Origin: Lineolata rhizophorae
Taxonomy: Eukaryota > Ascomycota > Dothideomycetes > Lineolatales > Lineolataceae
DNA: 64,000 nt
Assembly (NCBI GenBank): GCA_010093515.1
Contig: MU001681.1
Coordinates: 15,956-79,955, forward strand
Reading direction: 5' to 3'
The translations under genes and the position numbers were made by a program. This document shows positions 35,677 through 45,050 of this stretch, piece by piece; positions within the stretch are counted from its first letter, which is position 1; each line of letters begins with the position of its first letter. The notes under the pieces were generated by a model. The model was not told where the DNA came from, did not search any database, and worked only from the letters and a program-made list of their open reading frames with translations.

Positions 35677-37682
35677 CTAATCCGATCCAACACCGCCGAC
35701 GGCAATCTCCACCCCGGACTGGCTCGACAGCTCGTCGCTGTTCCGATTCGCGTGACCGTTGCGATTGGAGGCCGCCGGGCGGACGCCGAAACCAGAACGC
35801 TCCGGGAGAGGCACACGCGGTTGTCGGGAAGGAAATCCCTGCTGATTGCGATCGCCGACGCGGCTCGGATCTTCGAAGCTTGCAGCCGTGCTAAAAGAGC
35901 GGTGGCCGCCGATCGGGCCCGGGCCAAGGCCGTTGTCCCAAGACATCATCCCGCGCAGAGCGCGGGGGCTGCCCCCTTGGCCAAAGCCGCCGCCTAGGTT
36001 CAGACCGTTCAGGCCGTTGACCAAGAGGCTCTCCTCGCGATTGCCCATGGTCGTGGTAGGGGTAAGGTTAGCATTAGAGGAGCCCGCGGTTCCAAGACCG
36101 AGGTCCGCGAAACGGCCGAAGTTCGTGTTCAACGTGGCCGGGAAGCTGGCCGTCGAGGGCACCGGCGAAGGCGTGTATGAGCGAAGGTCGGCGTACGACT
36201 TCGCCGCGCGGAGATTCTGCGCGACTGAAAGACCACCACCAGGAGAGTCGGGGAAACCAAGCATGCCTGAACTTTGACCTCTAAGGGTACCGTAAAGTCC
36301 TTCAGACCCACGGACATCACTAAAGTCCGTGGTGGCAGCGCGGTTCAAACCCCGACGATGAGGTTCCCCGCTTAGAGGCATCTGAGGGACCGGGGGGCTC
36401 ATGCTGCTGCCAGGTTGGGGGCGGAATATATGGACTTGGCGCTGCTCTCCGTTGCCCTTGGACACGTGAGCCAGGCCCATGTGATGGGCAAGCGTATGCA
36501 CTTGGCGACGCTGGGTCGGGGACAGATTATGCGGGAACACCAAGGTCTCGCGACTCACGTCCTCCTTGAACAGCAACAGCTGAGAGTAGAACTGAAGGAC
36601 TTGAGGATCGTTTAGGTCGCAGTCTGGCATCCGGATCTTAGTATCATCACCACTGGTGTCATGAACGTATATAGTTGGAATCGTACCAAGTTTGGCGGTG
36701 CGTGCAGACACCGGCGAAGGGGAGGTTGCAGGTATGTGGGACGAGAGCGAGCTCATGGACGGTTGGGTCTGGAGCTGTTGAGGCGCCATAGGCCTATGCT
36801 GCTCCTCCAACTGACCGCGACGCTCTCGCTTCTCACGCTCGATACGCTCCCGCTCCGCAAGTGGCAGCATCTTCTTGTACTCAACCCGCAACTTCCTCCC
36901 CTGAAGCTCGAAGTGGTTCATGGCATCGATGACGACGGCGGTCTCTTCGGGCGTTGTAAAATTGGCAAACGCAAGGCCCCGGAACACGCCGTTGTCGAAA
37001 TGATAGTTGAAGGCATACGGCAGCGGGAGCTGCAGGTCGGTCATCAGGCCCACCAGCTGCTCCTTCTTAACGGCGAAAGGGATGTTCTTGATGACAATGG
37101 CAGTAGGGATCAACTCTTCGTCGGTGTCGGCGCTGAGAGGCTCGGGCCGCATCTGCTGTCGGCCGAGACCGGACAAGCTGCCGATGTTGCCGAAGGGAGG
37201 GAGGGGCGGTTGCTGCTGGGATTGATCCATCCAGGCCTGCCGAAGGTTAGCCGCATCCACAAGCATCTTGTCTTGCTCGGAGCAACCAGGGCGAGACGGT
37301 CGCAAGGCGACATTACCGTTGGGATAGCGCTGCGCCCACGCGCCGGCGCCTTCATTCTGTTGGTGGCACCGATGGCCGCCAAGGTGTTGTTCTGGTTCGT
37401 AGCAAAGCCGGCAGCGTTCCATCCCTGGGCGGCAGGCATGTCATAGTGTGTCTGGTAGCCGGAATGCAGCGTCGCGTTCGACCGGTCGGGCAAGAAGCGC
37501 GGCGGCGCCTCGTAGCGAGCCGAGTGGTCCTCGGGACCGTACAGCCCGGTAGGCAGCTGGCCGTAGGCGTCGAACTGACGGGACGGCTGGCGGTGGAGCG
37601 TTTGCTGGGGGTGGCGATGCGAGCCCGGCGAACGGGAGGACTGGCTCTCGTAATACATGTCGTGCGGGTGATGGCTGGTCAT
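35677..37682 (-). CDS. RRM plus R3H domain RNA-binding protein (Pin4/Cip1-Cip2-like)
   Basis: The start at 37682 opens MTSHHPHDMYYESQ, a Ser/Pro/Gln-rich lead. The RRM runs from ELIPTAIVIKNIPFAVKKEQL (about 37110-37050) through YAFNYHFDNGVFRGLAFANFTTPEET to GRKLRVEYKKML. A helical charged stretch (AERERIEREKRERR) follows, then an R3H-type region, LLLFKEDVSRETLVFPHNLSPTQRRQVHTLAHHMGLAHVSKG (about 36590-36440). The last 250 residues are low complexity with many SP/TP sites. Relatives (S. cerevisiae Pin4, S. pombe Cip1/Cip2) bind mRNA and act in stress and cell-cycle control. The N-terminal and RRM frames differ. They can be joined by a 41-base intron (about 37268-37308, gtaatg...ccgag), which is short even for fungi, so a sequence or model error near 37300 is possible. 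Confidence 0.82.
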
Positions 37683-38810
37683 TTTTTGCTTGGACGGGGG
37701 GGCAGAGCACGGAAAGATGCAAAGCGCGCTGCAGGTGGTGGGAGCGCCGGGAAAAGGAGGCGAGGAGGGAATGAGGTCGTCGAGAGGCGTAACGGCCGTG
37801 GGCACTCGTAAAGCTTCACGGGGAAAGCGAGAGGATGGCCGGCATTGGCGGGTTCGCTTCGAGGAGGCGCTGTCCGGATTGGGGGAGGGGGGGGGTGTGG
37901 TGGGCGCAGGAGCCGCGAGGCGGGACCGACGCGGCGCCTGGCGATGGCGACGGCCACGGGCGGGCAGCAAACGGGCGCCGACTCGCCAGCAGGCAAGCAC
38001 CGACGAGGATTTAAGCGTGCTGTTGGCCCGCCGGGCGAAGGCGACGACGGCTATCGCGACCGCAGCCGGAGGAGAGGAGGGCGCGTGGTGGGTTACAAGC
38101 GCGCGGCGGTAAAAAGAAGGGTGAGGATGGCGGGAGGGAGCAAGTGAAGGTTTGTGTGTGTGCCCGAGGACGAGAGAAGGTTAGCAGTGGTGCAGCGGTG
38201 CAGCGATGCACCTGGGTGCGTCGCACAGGCTGAGCGAGCGAGCGAGCAGTCGCCGCGGCTCGGTGGTGCGCGTCGCCCGAAGCGCGGGCTCTTGTTATTT
38301 CGCCGCCGGGGGCCAGCGGCCAGCCAGATGGCCTCGAGAGAAAAGCCCCGGGGGCGAGAGAGAGAGCGGGCGCGCCCTTTTCGGCGAAGACCGGGGGGTG
38401 CCCGCGGCCGCGGCGGTAGATAAACGGCGACTGAGGCGCGCCGCTGCTGGTGCGGCGGGCCGGGCTGAGCGTGCGGCGGGAGACGGGACGAGGGCAAAGG
38501 CCGCGGCGGGTGGAGATAGAGATGCAGAAGACGACGCACACGCTCTGCTCCTCGGAAGAGAGCGGACTGTGCAGCGGGGAGGTTGCGCGCCTGTCTGGGG
38601 GGCGTGGGACGTTAAGACCGCGGCGAAGGAGATGGAAGGGCGGGCGCGTGGAGCGAGCGACGGGCAGAAAAAGAAAAAAGCTGGCGGCGGCGGCGGCGGC
38701 CCAGGGCTCGCGCGCGCGCGCCGCGCCGCGGTAAGGGAGACCACGAAAACGTATCGATTCACTCGCCTCGTCGCGCGTCCGCCATTCGCTGCGTGCGTCG
38801 CTGGAAAGCT

Positions 38811-38850
38811 GCACGGCCGCACGGCCGCACGGCCGCACGGCCGCACGGCT
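38811..38850. repeat. 8-bp tandem repeat, five units
   Basis: The unit GCACGGCC is repeated four times exactly, with a fifth copy differing at its last base. Each unit junction creates the self-complementary word CGGCCG. It lies about 1.1 kb upstream of the RRM-R3H gene start. Confidence 0.9.
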
Positions 38851-39880
38851 AACTAGCTGCTGTCGGCCCCGGGTCACCAGAGCCGCGCGCCGGCAAAGCC
38901 CATGATGGGAGCAGAGACAGCGGTATTGTTATATCACCAAAACCACAACAAGCCGGGGTGCCGACGGAGCTGCCTGGGCAACTGCGCGCTCTGCCTGCCC
39001 GCGCACGTCCATGATATATTGTTTATATAGACGTAGACAAGCCCAGGACGATGCCTCCTTTTTCGGCCTTGCTACTCCGTGCGGAGGACGTAGTACACAC
39101 TCCCGCTCGTCTGAACCCCTACGTACTTACGGAGTAGGCACCTGAGTATTTATAAACGGGGGCTGCTCCAGCCACAGCTTTGGGGGTGGGTTGGGGGGGT
39201 GTTTTGGCTAGCAGCCGCCTCCCGCCGCCCAGGCCCCGGGAGAACCCACACACCTACGGAGTACGGAGCACCTACCTACCTATGAACACACATACATCTA
39301 AGACGCTCCGCACGCACCGGCGAGCCTCGTGGCCTCGTGAATCGGCGCGCCGCGGCCGCGTGCGCCAGCCCCCCAATCAGGCAAGCATTGCCAATTTATC
39401 GCCTCTGGTGGAGTCCCGCCTGGCTGCTGGCTGCTGGTTGCTGGTTTGCTTGCTGGCCGGCCCGGCCGCTGGCCACCCACCGGGCCTGCATGAAAGGGGG
39501 TGTCCGAGTGATTTCATACGCTTCTCACACAGAGCAAATGGCGCTGCCGGAGCACCCTCCCCTCCTCGGCGGCCCCCCTCCCAACACCCATCACCAGGCC
39601 ATGTGCGCGCGCGCGGTTTTGTGGGCCACCAGACCAAGCACCCCTTCGCCCCCGGCAGGCAAGCCAGAGGAAAGCTCGCGCGCCGGGCTGCATCTGCAAC
39701 CACCCGGGGGGGCGAGGCCCTCGCGCCGCCGTCATTGGCTCCGGGCCTCCGCCCTACTTCTGACGTTTTTCGCATCCGCCTCTCCTTTGCTCTTTGCATC
39801 ATGTACTTCGAACGGTCTCCAAACGGGTGGTGGTGCACCGGCCGCGGCCTTAGCCCCAGAGCTTCCTAGCGTCATGTACC

Positions 39881-39911
39881 GCACACACACACACACTCTC
39901 TCTCTCTCTCT
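39881..39911. repeat. Compound (AC)n(TC)n microsatellite
   Basis: A run of AC dinucleotides passes directly into a run of TC dinucleotides over about 31 bases. It is a simple-sequence tract with no gene attached. Confidence 0.9.
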
Positions 39912-41951
39912 GACCCTCTCCCTGGTTAGCAGTTTAGGGACAGCGCAGGCAGCGGGACGTGGTGGCTTGGATTCGTGACCGCCTCTCTTACTGCATCCGC
40001 ATGGTTGCTGGAAAGGAGCTGGTGCAGACCCGGGGGCCACATACATACGACGTACCACGCAGGCCCCCGCAAAGCCCGTTCCCGGGCCCGGAGCGCCGCT
40101 GCACGCGCGACTGGAAGCGATCTCGGGCCGCTCCTTGCCGAGCCAGCCAGCCATGGGACGAGGGACGCGTGCCGTTCGGCGTCGACGTCGCTTCCGTTCG
40201 CTGCGCGCGCGGCGTCCCGCCATGTGCGGCGCCGCGCCGCGCGCACATCACCGCCCCCGTCGTATGTACGTAGTATGTATGTGTGTATGGGCGCGACCCG
40301 CTGCTGCCGCCGCCGCTCCTACCGCTCTCTCGGACTTGCGTCTGCAGAAACCCCGCATCTCGCCCGCTTGCTCGCTCGGCCGGCCACTCGAGAAGGTTTT
40401 TTTGCCTTCTTCCCGAACGGCGCCCGAGCCGAAGCGGGCGGGCAGGCACCCTTTTTGCCCGGGAAACTCCTCAACGGTTCCTGGGACAGGCGGGGCCGGC
40501 GGGGTCCGCGACAAAACAGGGACGTCAGGCACATCTCCGTAGGGCCCCGCCTTTGCTAGAGTCTGGCTCTGACGCGCCTGTTTTCTTTATTCTGGTGACT
40601 GCGCCCCGCCGGACCAAATCCAGCGAATGATTCGCCCCGCCGCCGTCGGATCGCCATTGCTGCTCCTCGAACTGCTGGCCTAGCCCGACGCCTGGCGTCG
40701 GAGCGGGGCACCGGTCTGCAAGGGGAGAGAGAGAGCGGGAGGGGCGGAGGGAGAACGGGATGGACGAGGGCAAGAGGAGCAGAGGCGTTCGGTGACAGGC
40801 GCGCAGCAGTGGCACGCTCAAAGCGGCACAGCCCTGCATCGAAGGACTGGCCTCCCAGCCCTCCCCGACTGGCCGGCGATGGTGCAATGGCTCCAAACGA
40901 GGCGCCGCCCGCATGCCGGGCCGGTCATGTGACGTCGAGGGCGCGGGATCTTTTGTGCGCTGCAGCCCGCGCTCGACGTGAACAAAAGGGCCCCCGGCAA
41001 CAAGATCTACCGTCTCTCCCTCTCCCCCTCGCCCATAGCGCGTTCTGGTGTTCGGGCTGCCCGTCCTCGGCTGCTGCCGCCCTGCCGTGCCGCTGCTGCA
41101 TGCCCGCCCCCGTCCTCCCGCGCGCGCCGCGTGGGGAGACTTGCAGGCGCGTCGCTGCCCGACCCGCCGACCTGCCCTTCCCGTCGTCATGGCGGGCGAG
41201 CGAAAAGGTTTTTCTCCGGCCGCCGTCGACTTCAGGCCTCCTCCGGCACCTGCAACTTCATGTGATCGTTTTCGCAAAATCGATATGTTGGTGCCTGGGT
41301 ACGCCCGCCCGAAGGGCCGAGCTCAATTGGCAACGAGGCCATCGGTCTGCCGATGCTCCGAACCGTCCAATCGGGGTGCCAATCAGAGCGATTCTCTCGA
41401 GTTTCCTTCACAAGCCACCGAAATCGGGCTTGCGAATCGAGTCGAAGGGAGGAGCCTCACTTTGGCCGCCTCGGGAAGGCCTCCGCCAGTAGGGCTCCAC
41501 GATCTGCTCAAGCCTTCTAGACCATGGCCGTCTCATCGTATACGGGAGTACGAATTTTCTTTTTGGCTTCCGCGTATCTCCCTTGCCTCCTAGCGCGCAG
41601 GCGCTGCTAAAACGGGTCCGTCATGTCTCACCTCTCCAATGGACGGGTGATCTACCAACAGCTCGCCTTTTGTGCACTTCAGCACTTGCATTGGAGATGT
41701 TCCGCACGTTAGTGCCGGCGCGCCTGCGAAAAGGGCCGATCATGCATCTGCAATTGCACAAGCGGGAAGGACGCCGGCGTGGCGGGCAGCCGTCAAAAAA
41801 TATCTTCTTGTCATGTCTCCCTGCTATCAACTCCGTAAGCGGCTAGTGATGGTCACGTTTCGTACACCCAGATAAAATAGTATACAGTTGAGGGGCGAAA
41901 GAGCGATGCGAAGCACCAGCCATTGAGCACCTTCGCACCTCGTCCCAAGGC

Positions 41952-43427
41952 TCACACAAAGTCGACCGCCCTGCTCCATTCGACATCGCCAACCCGCCTG
42001 AACTCGACGCCTTCGCCGAAGTAGCCCGCGCTGTTCCAGGCGTCCATGGTGGGCCCGTCGTAGGGACCATGGCGCTCCCCTCCATCGCGTGCGTCAGACC
42101 ACCGATACTCCCACTGTCTGGTCTCGCCACCTGTCGCTCCGTTCCCCTCCGCGTCTTCGCGCGGGGGCTCGACCCAGTCCTCCCCCGTCTCTCGAGTGAA
42201 CTGCCGAATCAGCAGCTCGCGCTCGGCGTCGTAGATCTCCGGCTGCCCTCGCGCGAGGAGCTGGTCGGCCGCACCCGTGATCGCTTCCACGGCCGCCAGT
42301 CGCCTTACTTCCGCGGGGTCTTCAGCCGCCTTGGTCGGGGCGTCCATGTCCATGGCGTCGCCGTCGTCGTTGTTGTTGCTTTTGGTCCGCTTCTTGCGCT
42401 GCCAGGGCTTCCTCTTTTCTTTCCTGCCCTTGGCGAGACGCTGTAGTGCCTCCAACACAGTCTCCCCCTTTTCCAGGTGCAGAATCAGCGTCTTGAGAAC
42501 GTCGCTCGTGAGGACCGCATCATCCTGAATGTTGCGCCGCCGGCGCTCCTCCTCGCGCTTCGCCTGCGCCTCCTTGGCGCGCCGGATGTCCTTGCGCGAC
42601 AGCCCTTCGAGCCATGAGTCGTGCACCGCGTCCGGATCCTGCGCCTTCCTGATGTAGTTGCCGTGCTCGTCGAACCGGCCCTCCTCGTTCTCGGCGCGCA
42701 TGTTAAAGGCGTCGAGCTTGGGCGCGTGCTTCTTCTTGCTGCCGGCGCCCAGCTCCGCGTCGACGTCGCTGCCGACGCGGTCGCGTCCTTCGTCGCCACC
42801 GCTCACGCTGCTGGCGCTGCTCGACTCGCCGTCATCAACCTCGCTCTTCGCCCGCCCTTTGCCCTTGAGCGAGTCCAACGTGATGTGCCCGCCTGACGTG
42901 CTGTTCTGGACCTGGCCCTCGATCTGGCTCTCGTCCAAGAAGCGAACGCCCTTCTTCTTCTTGCCCAGGGCGTTGGCGTCGTCGTCCTTGTCCGCGTCGG
43001 CGAACTCGCCCTCGTCCACGTCGGCGAACATATCGTCCAGCTCCTCCTGCTCGGCCTTGCCCTTCGCGGCCCCGCCCTTGCTCCTCTCCTGCTGCCGCGC
43101 CAGCTCTGCCTTGGCCTCGGCCCGCGCGTCGAAGTTGTCCTCGGAGCTGTCCGACTCGTAGCCGTCGATGTTGACGGCGCTGCGCTTCGTCTGCGCGCCG
43201 CCCTTGCCGATCTCGTCGAGCTCGAGGAACTCGTCGGCGGCGCCGTCGTCGTCGTCGCCCTCGCCGGGCGCATCGGGCGCCAGCGTCGACGGGTTGCGCG
43301 GGTCGAAGCGCGCCTTCTTAGGCGCGGGCTCGCCGCCCAGGCCGCTGTCGCTGGTCTGGGGGCCGTAGGTGCGGGCGAAGTGGTCGCCGGCGCGCTTGGG
43401 GCGCGGCGCTCGTCGCGCGGTCGACAT
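41952..43427 (-). CDS. LIN1: Lin1/CD2BP2-type GYF domain protein (U5 snRNP partner)
   Basis: A single exon of 491 residues. It opens MSTARRAPRPKRAGDHF and has KKARFDP near residue 35. Acidic and Ser-rich low complexity follows, with the family signature IDGYESDSSEDNFDARAEAKAE (about residues 85-108) and KKGVRFLDESQIEGQ. FDEHGNYIRKAQDPDAVHDSWLEG is another conserved CD2BP2/Lin1 block, and the C-terminal GYF domain reads WEYRWSDA...HGPYDGPTMDAWNSAGYFGEGVEFRRV. The GYF domain binds proline-rich ligands. Yeast Lin1 and human CD2BP2 (U5-52K) associate with the U5 snRNP and splicing factor Prp6/Prp8 assemblies, so the protein should be nuclear. It is divergent from UFD1 across 363 bases. Confidence 0.93.
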   Translation of the reverse strand: MSTARRAPRPKRAGDHFARTYGPQTSDSGLGGEPAPKKARFDPRNPSTLAPDAPGEGDDDDGAADEFLELDEIGKGGAQTKRSAVNIDGYESDSSEDNFDARAEAKAELARQQERSKGGAAKGKAEQEELDDMFADVDEGEFADADKDDDANALGKKKKGVRFLDESQIEGQVQNSTSGGHITLDSLKGKGRAKSEVDDGESSSASSVSGGDEGRDRVGSDVDAELGAGSKKKHAPKLDAFNMRAENEEGRFDEHGNYIRKAQDPDAVHDSWLEGLSRKDIRRAKEAQAKREEERRRRNIQDDAVLTSDVLKTLILHLEKGETVLEALQRLAKGRKEKRKPWQRKKRTKSNNNDDGDAMDMDAPTKAAEDPAEVRRLAAVEAITGAADQLLARGQPEIYDAERELLIRQFTRETGEDWVEPPREDAEGNGATGGETRQWEYRWSDARDGGERHGPYDGPTMDAWNSAGYFGEGVEFRRVGDVEWSRAVDFV

Positions 43428-43790
43428 GGCAGCTAGACAACTTGCTTGCCCCTCGTATGAGATATTTGTTCGCCGTACGGCGCGTCGACCGGACGTCGGT
43501 TTGGCTGTCTGGAGGAAGCTTTGCGGTCGCGCGGCTGCTGCAGAAGCGACGGGCGTGCTAGCGGGCGAAGGCTCGGCTGCCGCTCGAAAGTGGGCCTCGA
43601 CCGCCTAGTGGCGTCATCTGGTGCCTGCAGTGGCCCGCGGAGCTCCCGACCTCCACCCGGAGCAAGCATCGCGCCCTCTCTCCCTCTATGTGCATAGTCT
43701 TCACGCCTGCCGCCGCCCCGTCCTTTCACTTCTTGCCTTTGCCCACGCCTTCGCTCCATTTTCCGTGCTCGGCGCTTTTACTCTACCAAC
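43428..43790. other. Bidirectional promoter between LIN1 and UFD1
   Basis: A 363-base gap between two head-to-head starts. The UFD1 side (43670-43780) is pyrimidine-rich with CTTTGCCC and CTTCGCTCC tracts, as is usual near fungal transcription starts. No TATA box stands out. Confidence 0.5.
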
Positions 43791-45050
43791 ATGGTAAGCC
43801 GCCCCTGTTCTCTAGCGACGCCACACAGCCCGCACCACTAACCACTCGCCGAGCCCCGCTGCCTCAGTTCCATAATCCGGGCTTCTACGACGAAGACGAC
43901 GACGTGGCCATGTACCAGGCGGCCATGATGCGACGAGGCGGCGCTCCCCGTCGCTTTGACGAGTACTTCCGCTGCTACCCCGTCGTCATGCTGCCGGGGC
44001 CGGACCGCGAAGACGCCAACCACGGCGGCAAGGTGTTCCTGCCGCCCAGCGCACTAGACAAGCTTACCAGGCTCCACATCACGTATCCGATGCTGTTCGA
44101 GCTGATCAACGGCGCCAAGGAGAAGGTCACACATGCGGGCGTGCTCGAGTTCATCGCCGAGGAGGGCAAGATATACTTGCCGTACTGGGTGCGTGATGCA
44201 CGCATGTAAAACAAAATATTTCACTTGCTAACTCTGCCCGCCATGACGCGGCATGCAGATCATGCAAACCCTCGAGCTCGAACCCGGCGACCTCCTCCAG
44301 ATCAAGTCGACGGACCTGCCCCTCGGCACCTTCATCAAGCTGCAGCCGCAATCCCCCGACTTCCTCGAGATTTCGGACCCGAAAGCCGTCCTCGAGCGCG
44401 CCTTCCAAAACTTCTCCTGCCTCACCACGGGTGACGTCTTCTCCTTCGCCTACAACGACAACGTCTACCGCGTCGCGGTCCTCGAGACCAAGCCCGCCAA
44501 CCCCAAGCGCGCCGTCTGCACCCTCGAGACGGACCTCAGCGTCGACTTCGCCCCGCCCGTCGGCTACCAGGAACCCGCGCGGCAGCCCCGCGCCGGCAGC
44601 GGCACCAGCACGCCGCGCTCGGCAGCCTCTGGCGCCGGCGCGCCCTTGTCCGGCGCCGGCGGCCTGCTGCACTCGCACGGCACCATGGCCCAGGCCATCA
44701 ACTACGCGTCCATCGCGCCGGTGCCGGCGGGCGCCCAGCAAGGCGGCGCTATGCCCAGCGTCAACTTCGCCTCGCAGGGCCACCGCGTGGGCGCCAAGAA
44801 GGCCGGTAGCAAGGCACCGACGCCCAAGCCGGCGACGCCCGTGGGCGGGGCGTCCACGAACGTGCCGGGCCCCGGGTCGGCGCCGCGCAGGGGAGGCGGC
44901 CCGCATCCTTTGAGGCTGCCGCCGGGGAAGCTGTTCTTCGGGTATGAGATCAAACCATTGAAGAAGAGCGGTGAGCCGGCCGAGAAGGACGATGGGATGA
45001 GGTTTCAGGGACAGGGGCAAACGCTGCGGAAGAAGAAGGGGGATAAATAA
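43791..45050 (+). CDS. UFD1: Ubiquitin fusion degradation protein 1
   Basis: Ufd1 pairs with Npl4 as the ubiquitin-recognising adaptor of Cdc48/p97 in ER-associated and other degradation. The coding exons are 43791-43793 (ATG only), 43868-44188 and 44259-45050, total 371 residues. The N-terminal double-psi barrel domain shows FDEYFRCYPVVMLPG, GKVFLPPSALDKLTRLHITYPMLFELIN, HAGVLEFIAEEGKIYLPYW, then IMQTLELEPGDLLQIKSTDLPLGTFIKLQPQSPDFLEI, LERAFQNFSCLTTGDVF and YRVAVLETKP, all close to yeast Ufd1. The C-terminal half is Gly/Ala/Pro-rich and ends with FFGYEIKPLKK...FQGQGQTLRKKKG, the region that contacts Cdc48/Npl4 in relatives. Starting at ATG|gtaagc gives MFHNPGFYDEDD. Reading through the intron instead would hit non-conserved sequence. 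Confidence 0.94.

Larger units (their letters stand above)
37683..41951. other. 4.3 kb GC-rich stretch without a recognised gene
   Basis: Long open frames in almost every phase reflect very high GC content and show no domain. It probably includes a long leader for the RRM-R3H gene on the left and the Lin1 3' region on the right. Short repeats at 38811-38850 and 39881-39911 are listed separately. TACGGAGTA-type words recur around 39.06-39.26 kb. Confidence 0.4.

Noticed and set aside
38011-41492. Many long open frames on both strands (up to about 290 codons)
   Set aside because: They overlap in several phases, are Arg/Ala/Pro/Gly-rich and contain no domain; high GC content explains them.
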